Source: JBHJOF01 sp050330055 (GTDB taxonomy: Bacteria; Pseudomonadota; Alphaproteobacteria; Kiloniellales; JAKSDN01). Taken from it: a stretch of 10,597 nucleotides of DNA. Shown here one piece after another: positions 1-5,760 of the stretch; position 1 is the first letter of the stretch, and the number at the start of each line of letters is the position of its first letter. The DNA is taken from NCBI GenBank assembly GCA_050330055.1, contig JBHJOF010000338.1:1-10597 (forward strand). Reading direction: 5' to 3'. Under the pieces are notes generated by a model that ran no database searches, was not told where the DNA came from, and saw only the letters and a list, made by a program, of their open reading frames with translations. Position numbers and translations under genes: made by a program.

Positions 1-2
1 CG

Positions 3-917
3 CAGGCGGAGACGTGGGACATGCCGATGGCCTATGCCGATTCCAACTACCACTCGCAGACCGGCAAGGCCTTCGGCCAGTGCATTACCACCGGCACCGG
101 CGGCGAGATCGAGATCGTCGTCCACACCTCCGGCTCGCTCTTCAAGGGCAACGAGATCAAGCGGGCGGTGCAGACCGGCCAGGCGCCGATCGGCGAGCGC
201 CTGCTGTCGGCGCACGAGAACGAGAACGCGCTCTTTGGTATCGATTCCATCCCCTTCCTCGCCACCTCCTTCGAGGCGTCCGAGAAGCTCTGGGAGGTCA
301 CCAAGCCGGCCCTGGAGAGGGTGCTGGACGAGCAGAACCTGGTGCTGCTCTACGCCGTGCCCTGGCCGCCGCAGGGCCTCTACTTCAAGAAGGAGGTCAA
401 CGGCGTCGCCGACATGAAGGGCATCAAGTTCCGCTCCTACAATGCCGCGACCGCGCGTATGGCCGAGCTGTCGAGCATGCTGCCGGTGCAGATCGAGGCG
501 GCCGAGCTGTCACAGGCGCTGGCCACCGGCGTCGCCGAGGCCTTCATCTCCTCCGGCGCCACCGGCTACGACCGCAAGGTCTGGGAACACCTGACCCACT
601 TCTACGAGGTCGACGCCTGGCTGCCGCGCAACCACGTCTTCGTCAACAAGGATTCCTGGAACGGCCTGAGCGACGAGCAGCGGGCCGTGTTCCGCAGCTG
701 CGCCTCCCTAGCCGAGTACGCCGGCCACTGGCGCGCGGTGCAGTACACCGACTGGACCCTGAAGGGCCTGACCGATAATGGCATGACGGTGACCAAGGCG
801 GGCGACAAGCTGCGCGAGGACCTGGCCCAGATGGGCGAGACCTTGACCGCTGAGTGGCTGAAGTCGGCCGGGGACGAGGGCAAGGCGATCGTCGACAAGT
901 TCAAGGCGATGCAATAG
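3..917 (+). CDS. dctP: TRAP transporter solute-binding protein DctP (5' partial)
   Basis: This is the periplasmic solute receptor of a TRAP (tripartite ATP-independent periplasmic) transporter, which binds a carboxylate-type substrate and hands it to the DctQM membrane complex. The frame is open to the left edge: codons upstream of the Met at 21 read Q-A-E-T-W-D, which looks like the start of the mature chain just after a signal-peptidase site, so the signal peptide lies outside the window. The conserved carboxylate-clamping arginine is probably the Arg of GIKFRSYN (codon 432-434). The AELSQAL stretch and the following hinge are typical of the family. The protein ends in a normal Lys-rich helix (VDKFKAMQ). 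dctQ and dctM follow on the same strand. The substrate cannot be read from sequence; it need not be a C4-dicarboxylate. Family assignment is firm, the true start is unseen. Confidence 0.93.
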   Translation, partial: QAETWDMPMAYADSNYHSQTGKAFGQCITTGTGGEIEIVVHTSGSLFKGNEIKRAVQTGQAPIGERLLSAHENENALFGIDSIPFLATSFEASEKLWEVTKPALERVLDEQNLVLLYAVPWPPQGLYFKKEVNGVADMKGIKFRSYNAATARMAELSSMLPVQIEAAELSQALATGVAEAFISSGATGYDRKVWEHLTHFYEVDAWLPRNHVFVNKDSWNGLSDEQRAVFRSCASLAEYAGHWRAVQYTDWTLKGLTDNGMTVTKAGDKLREDLAQMGETLTAEWLKSAGDEGKAIVDKFKAMQ

Positions 918-1026
918 CGGCTCTCGCAGCGACTAGCACGATGGACAGGGTGGTCGCGGCCAGCGTAACCGCAGCTGCCCTGCTCGCTCCCGGAGCCATC
1001 AAAGTGCAGCCGCTATAGTCCCATGC

Positions 1027-1112
1027 GCGGGAGCGCCGCATTCTCCTCATGCTCCCGCCTTCGCGAAGCCCGCTTCGGCGGGCGAAGGAAGGTCGACAAG
1101 CTCAGCATGAGG
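1027..1112. repeat. REP-like nested palindrome cluster, left part
   Basis: Several inverted repeats are nested in the dctP-dctQ gap. GCGGGAGC (1027-1034) pairs with GCTCCCGC (1051-1058). CCTCATGCT (1045-1053) pairs with AGCATGAGG (1104-1112). CCTTCGC (1058-1064) pairs with GCGAAGG (1082-1088). Inside these lies a perfect 6-bp stem GCCCGC-TTCG-GCGGGC (1068-1083) closing a very stable tetraloop. The stretch TCGACAAGCTCAGCATGAG (1093-1111) resembles an interspersed sequence I recall from many proteobacterial genomes. The structure is seen directly; membership of a genome-wide repeat family is from memory and needs a self-search. Confidence 0.72.
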
Positions 1113-1163
1113 GCGCGCCTCAAGGCGCGCACTCACCTCACCCTGAGCCTGTCGAAGGGTGAG
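1113..1163. repeat. REP-like palindromes, right part
   Basis: Two further perfect hairpins follow. GCGCGCC-TCAA-GGCGCGC spans 1113-1130. CTCACCCT (1137-1144) pairs with AGGGTGAG (1156-1163) around an 11-nt loop GAGCCTGTCGA. The CCTGAGCCTGTCGAAGG core looks like a widely dispersed intergenic repeat of high-GC proteobacteria. Together with the palindromes at 1027-1112 it fills the dctP-dctQ spacer. Neither has a T-tract, so they are more likely mRNA-stabilising or processing structures than intrinsic terminators. Confidence 0.7.
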
Positions 1164-1224
1164 GCCCTCGGTCGAAGTAGCGCTCGCTGGTGAGAGGTTT
1201 GCTCTACATGATTTGGAGAGCAGC

Positions 1225-1767
1225 ATGAAGGGGGCCTTGCGCCTCCTGCGCCGTGTCCTCGACGGACTCTACCTGGCGGGCGGCGTCGTCGGTGCCGGCT
1301 TCCTGCTGCTGATCCTGCTCATCATCGTGGCGCAAATGGTGGCGCGCTGGAGCGGCCAGGTCTTTCCCGGCTCGACCGACTACGCCGGCTACTGCATGGC
1401 GGCGGCCTCCTTCTTCGCCATGGCCTATGCGCTCAACCGCGGCGCCCACATCCGGGTCAGCCTGGTCCTGGTCAAGCTCGGCCGCCACCGGCGCTGGGCC
1501 GAGATCTGGTGCTTCGGCATGGCCTCGGCGCTCGCCAGCTACTTCGCCTACTACGCCATCAAGGCAGTCCACTGGTCGCACAAGCTGAACGACATCAGTC
1601 AGGGTCTCGATGCCACGCCGATCTGGATCCCGCAGCTCGCCATGGCGGTCGGCACCACGCTGCTCGCCGTCGCGCTGGTCGACAACCTGCTGCGCCTGAT
1701 CGTCACCGGCCGCGACAACATCGAGGCCGAGACCGTGTCGGACGAGCACAGCGCCCCCGGGGACTAG
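1225..1767 (+). CDS. dctQ: TRAP transporter small permease subunit DctQ
   Basis: This is the small integral-membrane subunit of the TRAP transporter, about 180 aa with four predicted membrane helices (roughly residues 15-40, 50-70, 90-115 and 135-158), matching the usual DctQ size and topology. The first helix is preceded by a basic N-terminus (MKGALRLLRRVL). The GAHIRVSLV motif in the cytoplasmic loop after helix 2 is typical of the family. I chose the ATG at 1225 because GGAG at 1215-1218 lies about six bases upstream. The longer reading from a GTG at 1159 would begin inside the palindromic repeat and add 22 uncharacteristic residues. The gene ends seven bases before dctM, so the two are surely cotranscribed. 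DctQ partners DctM in the membrane, and the DctP receptor docks on the pair. Confidence 0.92.
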   Translation: MKGALRLLRRVLDGLYLAGGVVGAGFLLLILLIIVAQMVARWSGQVFPGSTDYAGYCMAAASFFAMAYALNRGAHIRVSLVLVKLGRHRRWAEIWCFGMASALASYFAYYAIKAVHWSHKLNDISQGLDATPIWIPQLAMAVGTTLLAVALVDNLLRLIVTGRDNIEAETVSDEHSAPGD

Positions 1768-1774
1768 GACGCCC

Positions 1775-3088
1775 ATGGACCAGCTCGCGCTCACCGGCAT
1801 CTTCCTCTTCGTGCTGTTCCTGCTGCTGGGCAGCGGCGTGTGGGTCGGCCTGGCGCTGCTCGGCGTCGCCTACGTCGGCATGGAGCTCTTCACCACGCGG
1901 CCATCGGGCGACGCCATGATCACCACGATCTGGACCGCGTCGTCGAGCTGGTCCCTGACCGCGCTGCCGCTGTTCATCTGGATGGGCGAGATCCTCTACC
2001 GCACGCGCCTGTCGGAGGACATGTTCCGCGGCCTGGCGCCCTGGATGGCGCCGCTGCCCGGGCGCCTGCTGCACACCAACATCGTCGGCTGCACCATCTT
2101 CGCCGCGGTCTCCGGCTCCTCGGCCGCGACCTTGACCACCGTCGGCAAGATGTCGATTCCCGAGCTGCGCCGGCGCCACTATCCCGAGCGCATGATCATC
2201 GGCACCCTGGCGGGCGCCGCCACCCTCGGCCTGATGATCCCGCCGTCGCTCACCCTCATCGTCTACGGCATCACCATCAACGAGTCGATCACCAAGCTGT
2301 TCATCGCCGGCGTCCTTCCCGGCCTCGTGCTGGCCGCGCTGTTCATGGGCTACGTCGCCCTCTGGTCCTTCGTGAAGCGCAGCGAAGTGCCGCCACCCGA
2401 GCCCAAGCGCGCGCTGTTCGAGATGATCAAGGAGGCGCGTTTCCTGATTCCCGTCATACTGCTGGTGCTGCTGGTGATCGGCTCGATGTACCTGGGCTAC
2501 GCGACGGCGACCGAGGCGGCCGCCTTCGGCGTGGTCGGCGGGCTGATGCTGGCCGCCGGCCAGGGCTCGCTCACCTGGGGTACCTTCCTCGACAGCCTGA
2601 TGGGGGCGACCCGCACCTCCTGCATGATCGCACTGATCCTGGCCGGTGCCGCCTTCCTGTCGCTCTCCATGGGCTTCACCGGCCTGCCGCGGGCGCTGGC
2701 CGGCTGGATCGCCTCGCTGGAGCTGTCGCCCACCGTGCTGATCCTGGCGCTGATGGTGTTCTACATTGTGATCGGCTGCTTTCTCGACGGCATCTCCTCG
2801 GTGGTGCTGACCATGGCGGTGGTCGAGCCGATGATCCGCCAGGCCGGCATCGACGTGATCTGGTTCGGCATCTTCATCGTCGTGGTGGTCGAGATGGCGC
2901 AGATCACGCCGCCGATCGGCTTCAACCTCTTCGTGCTGCAGGGCATGACCCACCACCAGATGAACTACATCGCCCGCGCCGCCCTGCCGATGTTCCTGAT
3001 CATGGTGGCCATGGTCTTCATCCTGGTGTTTTTCCCCGACCTCGCCACCTACCTCCCCGAGAACATGCGTCAGCGTCCGGGCGGGTGA
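1775..3088 (+). CDS. dctM: TRAP transporter large permease subunit DctM
   Basis: This is the large, channel-forming subunit of the TRAP transporter, which drives solute import with an ion gradient, usually Na+. At 437 aa it has the usual DctM length and is hydrophobic throughout, with roughly a dozen membrane segments. Family hallmarks are visible: the SGSSAATLTTVGK region near residue 110, the MIPPSLTLIVYG motif near residue 152, and in the second half the repeat-related segment ending ITPPIGFNLFVLQG near residue 380. The two proline-rich motifs mark the inverted-repeat halves of the elevator fold. The ATG at 1775 follows dctQ by seven bases, with GGA-type Shine-Dalgarno bases at the end of dctQ. 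The C-terminus (PENMRQRPGG) is intact. The gene closes the TRAP operon; a GC-rich hairpin follows. Confidence 0.95.
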   Translation: MDQLALTGIFLFVLFLLLGSGVWVGLALLGVAYVGMELFTTRPSGDAMITTIWTASSSWSLTALPLFIWMGEILYRTRLSEDMFRGLAPWMAPLPGRLLHTNIVGCTIFAAVSGSSAATLTTVGKMSIPELRRRHYPERMIIGTLAGAATLGLMIPPSLTLIVYGITINESITKLFIAGVLPGLVLAALFMGYVALWSFVKRSEVPPPEPKRALFEMIKEARFLIPVILLVLLVIGSMYLGYATATEAAAFGVVGGLMLAAGQGSLTWGTFLDSLMGATRTSCMIALILAGAAFLSLSMGFTGLPRALAGWIASLELSPTVLILALMVFYIVIGCFLDGISSVVLTMAVVEPMIRQAGIDVIWFGIFIVVVVEMAQITPPIGFNLFVLQGMTHHQMNYIARAALPMFLIMVAMVFILVFFPDLATYLPENMRQRPGG

Positions 3089-3108
3089 GCCGCCGCGCAG
3101 ATCAGTCG

Positions 3109-3145
3109 CCTCCCCCCTCGGCCGCAAGCCGCCGAGGGGGGGAGG
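3109..3145. terminator. GC-rich hairpin after dctM, possible terminator
   Basis: CCTCCCCCCTCGGC (3109-3122) pairs with GCCGAGGGGGGGAGG (3131-3145), leaving one bulged G and an eight-base loop. It sits 20 bases after the dctM stop and before the convergent gene at 3232-3708, where a bidirectional stop would be useful. There is no run of T after it on either strand, only TGTTGTGTGC on the plus strand, so intrinsic termination is uncertain. It may instead protect the 3' end. Confidence 0.45.
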
Positions 3146-3231
3146 AGGGATGTTGTGTGCTCCAACCTAGAACCATTGCGCTCTAGGAGCGGAGCGTGGG
3201 GCCCGCCCGCCGCAGTGCGCCGCGTGGCGTT

Positions 3232-3708
3232 TCAGCGGCCGGCGAGCTGGGCGTTGGTGAGCGCGACGTAGACCGGGAAGCGGATCTTGCCGTAGAGCAG
3301 CTCCGCCTTGATGTAGTTCAGGATGCCCGTGGACAAGGTGCAGCGCTTGCCAGACTTGCCGGGGCAGCGATAGGGACCCTGGCTGTCGGCCTTGAAGAGG
3401 TAGCCGACGCCGTCCAGCCTGGGCTCGAGCGCCAGCGGGATGAAGCTGATGGTGTTCCTGTAGCAGCGCGTGTTGGGCGCGATCTCGCGGTAGTCCTGCA
3501 GCGACAGGCCCTGGGTAATGGCCTTGACGCGGGCGTCGCGCTCGATGCGGGCGTCCTCGTAGGACAGGCAGAAGTCGTAGATGCCGGTCTCCTGCACGTT
3601 GGGCCGCAGCAGACGGCTGGTCTGGACGTCTTGGGCGCCGGCGGGCACAGGCGCCAGCAACGGCAATATCAGACTGCCCAGCAGGGCGAAAAATACCGTA
3701 CGCAACAT
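3232..3708 (-). CDS. Secreted four-cysteine protein of unknown function
   Basis: I do not recognise this 158-aa protein. It has a clear Sec signal peptide: MLR, a hydrophobic stretch to about residue 20, then AGA|QD with likely cleavage after Ala25. The mature part of about 133 residues holds four cysteines (47, 82, 115, 123), which fits two disulfides in the periplasm. It also has alternating aromatic stretches (GIYDFCLSYEDA, CYRNTISFIP, YIKAELLYGKIRFPVYVAL) and no membrane helix, so it is probably periplasmic or extracellular. The ATG at 3706-3708 is preceded on the minus strand by a GGGGAAGGA Shine-Dalgarno sequence. The gene is convergent with dctM, and nothing in the neighbourhood gives a function. 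An upstream extension (to 3892, another frame) looks spurious. Coding status is well supported by the signal peptide and ribosome site; function is open. Confidence 0.72.
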   Translation of the reverse strand: MLRTVFFALLGSLILPLLAPVPAGAQDVQTSRLLRPNVQETGIYDFCLSYEDARIERDARVKAITQGLSLQDYREIAPNTRCYRNTISFIPLALEPRLDGVGYLFKADSQGPYRCPGKSGKRCTLSTGILNYIKAELLYGKIRFPVYVALTNAQLAGR

Positions 3709-4052
3709 TGATCCTTCCCCTCGCTTGTTCGGCGATGGTCAGCGTTTCAGGCTCTCCGAAACCCCCGATGCGCCCCCCAAGGACTCCCGTTCGAGTCGTC
3801 GTCCAGTACAGCTCCGGACTGCAACACGATCCCCCAACCGTGCCGAATCCGGACCGTGATACGAGCGCACGCAGTAAAGCAGAAAGCGTCACGCCGTGCC
3901 ACGGTGCGATGCGTTGCGCTGCCGATCCGCAAGCTCTTTGGGCAGCAGCGCTCGCACCCTCACGCGAGTCTGACTCGAGATGGCTTCGGAACGTTTAACG
4001 CCTGCGAACGAGAATCGCGGAAACGCGTGGTGCGAGTCGCTTGCCCCGTCTT

Positions 4053-4103
4053 TGTCACAGCGCCGTCATTGTGACAGCGCCGTCGCTGTGACAGCGCCGG
4101 CTT
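4053..4103 (+). repeat. Three tandem 17-bp repeats TGTSACAGCGCCG
   Basis: Three direct copies follow with an exact 17-bp period: TGTCACAGCGCCGTCAT (4053-4069), TGTGACAGCGCCGTCGC (4070-4086) and TGTGACAGCGCCGGCTT (4087-4103). The core ACAGCGCCG is identical in all three. The first TGTCACA is also the reverse complement of the TGTGACA that opens copies 2 and 3. They lie in gene-free sequence about 140 bp upstream of the Fur-type operator. They may be protein-binding iterons or simply replication-slippage repeats. Confidence 0.75.
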
Positions 4104-4173
4104 CGCTAAGGCGAGGAGGCAGCTGCGCGTGCGGGGCAGTGAAATCCCCGCCTTTATGGTTGGCGTAGATTTA

Positions 4174-4198
4174 CCGTGGCGGGGCGCCCGCGCCACGG
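4174..4198. repeat. Perfect palindrome CCGTGGCG / CGCCACGG
   Basis: Eight-bp arms CCGTGGCG (4174-4181) and CGCCACGG (4191-4198) flank GGGCGCCCG, whose GGGCGCCC is itself self-complementary. A competing pairing joins CCCCGCC (4146-4152) with GGCGGGG (4178-4184). No T-tract follows, so it is not an obvious terminator. It stands about 35 bp upstream of the Fur-type operator. Confidence 0.5.
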
Positions 4199-4232
4199 CG
4201 CAGGGACAGGCCTGCGCGATCCTTTGAATATT

Positions 4233-4258
4233 TGCAATTGATAATGATTTGCATTCGC
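4233..4258 (+). promoter_or_regulatory. Fur-type operator (iron box)
   Basis: GATAATGATTTGCATTCGC (4240-4258) matches the classical 19-bp Fur consensus GATAATGATAATCATTATC at 14 of 19 positions, including the first nine in a row. The flanks add near-palindromic ends: TGCAA at 4233 against TTTGCA ending at 4253. Its AT-rich composition stands out sharply from the surroundings. It overlaps the -35 region of the promoter at 4249-4277, the position expected for repression by Fe-loaded Fur. Related alphaproteobacterial regulators (Mur, Irr, Zur) use different boxes, so Fur is the best reading. Confidence 0.72.
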
Positions 4259-4277
4259 GTGCCTGGCCCATTATAGT
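4249..4277 (+). promoter_or_regulatory. Sigma-70-like promoter for candidate sRNA
   Basis: A -10 element TATAGT (4272-4277, five of six consensus bases) is preceded, with the ideal 17-bp spacer, by TTGCAT (4249-4254) as -35. The -35 lies inside the Fur-type operator. The predicted start is about 4284-4285, exactly at the base of the 5' stem of the candidate RNA. No protein gene follows on this strand. Confidence 0.6.
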
Positions 4278-4284
4278 TCGCCCT

Positions 4285-4395
4285 GCCTGCGCCGCTTCGT
4301 GCTTTCGGGCCGCGGCGGGTAGGCATTGATCTCTCCTGACATTCCTTGAGGATTCTGCCTCGTCCCCCGCCCGTCCGGCGGGGGATTTTTCTTTT
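4285..4395 (+). ncRNA. Candidate Fur-regulated small RNA (about 110 nt)
   Basis: The RNA would start just after the TATAGT -10 element and end in the T-tract of the intrinsic terminator, giving about 110 nt. Layout from 5' to 3': a stem-loop in which GCCTGCGCCGC (4285-4295) pairs with GCGGCGGGTAGGC (4312-4324, GG bulged); a pyrimidine-rich, mostly unpaired stretch (about 4325-4362) containing CTCTCCT, complementary to Shine-Dalgarno sequences; then the terminator hairpin and a U-rich tail suited to Hfq. There is no ATG between start and terminator. The only GTG gives a seven-codon frame, so it is unlikely to be coding. The Fur box on the promoter predicts expression under iron starvation, as for RyhB, PrrF and NrrF, which are of similar length. 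I see no primary-sequence similarity to those RNAs. The elements are seen; the RNA itself is inferred. Confidence 0.6.
4363..4395 (+). terminator. Strong rho-independent terminator, plus strand
   Basis: TCCCCCGCC (4363-4371) pairs perfectly with GGCGGGGGA (4377-4385) around a CGTCC loop, followed directly by TTTTTCTTTT. The T-tract is on the plus strand only. Read on the minus strand, the far side of the hairpin has no T run, so it is not the terminator of the minus-strand psuG gene ending at 4427. No plus-strand protein gene precedes it for over a kilobase, which is why a non-coding transcript is the best explanation. Confidence 0.88.
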
Positions 4396-4426
4396 GGAAC
4401 AGGGCAGTTACCGGCGGTTTCTAAAG

Positions 4427-5350
4427 CTAGAGATCACTTGAGGTCTCGGCCGTGAGCGCGGCGGCGATGGCGCCGGCCAGGCGGGCGTTGCTCTCCAAGA
4501 GCGCGACGTTGAGCGCCAGCGTCCGACCCTCGCTGAGCGCGGCCAGGCGGGCCAGCAGGAAGGGGGTGACCACCTTGCCAGTGACTCCGGCGGCGGCTGC
4601 CTCGGCCAGCGCCGCGGCGATCCAGCCCTCCAGCAGGCCGGCCGGCAGGGCGAGGTCGGCGGGCGGCGGATTGGCGATCAAGAGGCCGCTTCTCAGCCCC
4701 AGCTCCCAGTGGGCGCGGGTCAGGCGGGCGGCTTCCTGCGCCGACTCGACCCGGCCCTCGATGGCCAGGCCGCTTTCGGCCGTGTAGAAGGCCGGCAGCT
4801 CGTCGATGCGGTAGCCGATCACCGGCACGCCCAGGGTTTCCAGCACCTCGAGCGTGCGCGGCAGGTCGAGCACCGCCTTGGCGCCGGCCGCGACCACGGC
4901 GACCGGCGTGCGCGCCAGCTCCGTCAGGTCCGCCGAGATGTCGAAGCTGGTGTCGGCGCCTCGATGCACGCCACCGATGCCGCCGGTGGCGAAGACCTCG
5001 ATGCCGGCCTGATGGGCGAGCGCCATGGTGGCGGCCACGGTGGTGGCGCCGTTGACGCCGCCCGCTACCAGCCCGGCCAGATCGCGCCGGCTCGCCTTGA
5101 CGAAGCCGCCCGCCGCGAGGCGCTCGATCTGCGCCGAATCGAGGCCCGCGGTCGGCCGCCCCTCGATCACCGCGATCATGGCCGGCACCGCCCCCGCCGC
5201 GCGAACGGCGGCATCCATGCGCCGCGCCGCGTCCAGGTTGTGCGGCGACGGCAGGCCCTGGGCAATCACCGTCGATTCGAGCGCCACCACCGCCTGCCCG
5301 GCGGCCAGCGCCTCGGCCACCTCGTCGCTCAGAACGAAGGCGAGGGTCAT
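4427..5350 (-). CDS. psuG: Pseudouridine-5'-phosphate glycosidase PsuG
   Basis: PsuG reversibly cleaves the C-C glycosidic bond of pseudouridine 5'-phosphate to give uracil and ribose 5-phosphate, the second step of pseudouridine salvage after a kinase (PsuK). At 307 aa the protein has the family's full length. Recognisable blocks are ALESTVIAQGLPSPHN (residues 23-38), FVKASRRD (83-90), the ATGGIGGVHRG loop (121-131), DISADLTEL (137-145), GAKAVLDLPRTLE (156-168) and NVALLESNARLA (281-292). By position against the E. coli enzyme, from memory, Glu25, Lys85, Asp141 (Mn ligand), Lys158 (Schiff-base lysine) and Asn281 would be the active-site residues. The start ATG (5348-5350) overlaps the stop of the upstream HIT gene as ATGA, so translation is probably coupled. 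No psuK or transporter is adjacent, so the kinase must be elsewhere. Confidence 0.94.
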   Translation of the reverse strand: MTLAFVLSDEVAEALAAGQAVVALESTVIAQGLPSPHNLDAARRMDAAVRAAGAVPAMIAVIEGRPTAGLDSAQIERLAAGGFVKASRRDLAGLVAGGVNGATTVAATMALAHQAGIEVFATGGIGGVHRGADTSFDISADLTELARTPVAVVAAGAKAVLDLPRTLEVLETLGVPVIGYRIDELPAFYTAESGLAIEGRVESAQEAARLTRAHWELGLRSGLLIANPPPADLALPAGLLEGWIAAALAEAAAAGVTGKVVTPFLLARLAALSEGRTLALNVALLESNARLAGAIAAALTAETSSDL

Positions 5351-5760
5351 CGGGCAAAGCCTTCACGCAGCAGGGCAAGCCGCTCCTCGGCCGCGGCCGG
5401 CTCATAGGGCCTGGGCGGTTGGACGCCCCAGATCGGCCCGGGCCAGGCCGGGTCGGCGGCGAAGCGGGCGATCACATGGATGTGGAGCTGCGGCACCTGG
5501 TTGCCGAGCGCGGCGACGTTCATCTTCTCGGCGGCGAAGGCCTGCTGGACGGCGGCCGCGGCCCTTACCATCTCCGCCATCATGACCGGCTGGTCAGTCG
5601 GCGCCAGGTCGTGCAGGTCGCGCAGACCCGGCCGCTGCGGCACCAGCACCAGCCAGGGATAGCTGGCGTCGTTCATCAGCAGCACCAGGTTGAGCGGCCA
5701 GCGCCCGACCTCTAGCGTATCGGCGGCAAGCCGTTCGTGCAGTCTGAAGGCCTCGCCCAT
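5347..5760 (-). CDS. HIT-family hydrolase (diadenosine tetraphosphate hydrolase-like)
   Basis: This 137-aa protein belongs to the histidine-triad superfamily, small nucleotide hydrolases or transferases acting on substrates such as Ap4A or nucleotide phosphoramidates. The triad motif is at residues 91-97 (QLHIHVI): His93, the nucleophile position, and His95 are kept, while the first His is Gln. I believe that substitution is common in this Ap4A-hydrolase-like branch. The following stretch with DPAWPGPIWG (103-112) is also characteristic. An N-terminal WPLNLVLLMNDASYPWLVLVP strand segment matches the HIT core. I start it at the ATG at 5758-5760, which has GGGAGAGAG about eight bases upstream. 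The longer form would need a TTG and reach into the neighbour. It is coupled to psuG by an ATGA overlap and divergent from the exonuclease gene. Exact substrate unknown. Confidence 0.87.
   Translation of the reverse strand: MGEAFRLHERLAADTLEVGRWPLNLVLLMNDASYPWLVLVPQRPGLRDLHDLAPTDQPVMMAEMVRAAAAVQQAFAAEKMNVAALGNQVPQLHIHVIARFAADPAWPGPIWGVQPPRPYEPAAAEERLALLREGFAR

Noticed and set aside
1703..3127. Long minus-strand open frame opposite dctM (474 codons)
   Set aside because: Composition is Asp/His/Arg/Gly-rich without any domain. It is a mirror frame of the real, fully hydrophobic DctM in high-GC DNA.
3781..3800. GTTCGAGTC resembling a tRNA T-loop
   Set aside because: No matching acceptor stem, D-arm or anticodon arm could be drawn around it.
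4233..4258. Fur-type box as the control site of the minus-strand secreted-protein gene at 3708
   Set aside because: It is over 500 bp from that start with repeats and palindromes between, and no comparable minus-strand -10/-35 pair is seen. The plus-strand promoter fits far better, although a divergent role cannot be fully excluded.
3856..4271. Short frames in the gene-free region (for example 3856-4074, 3980-4168, minus 3960-4271)
   Set aside because: No ribosome site, signal peptide, domain or codon pattern; they cross the repeats, the palindrome and the operator.
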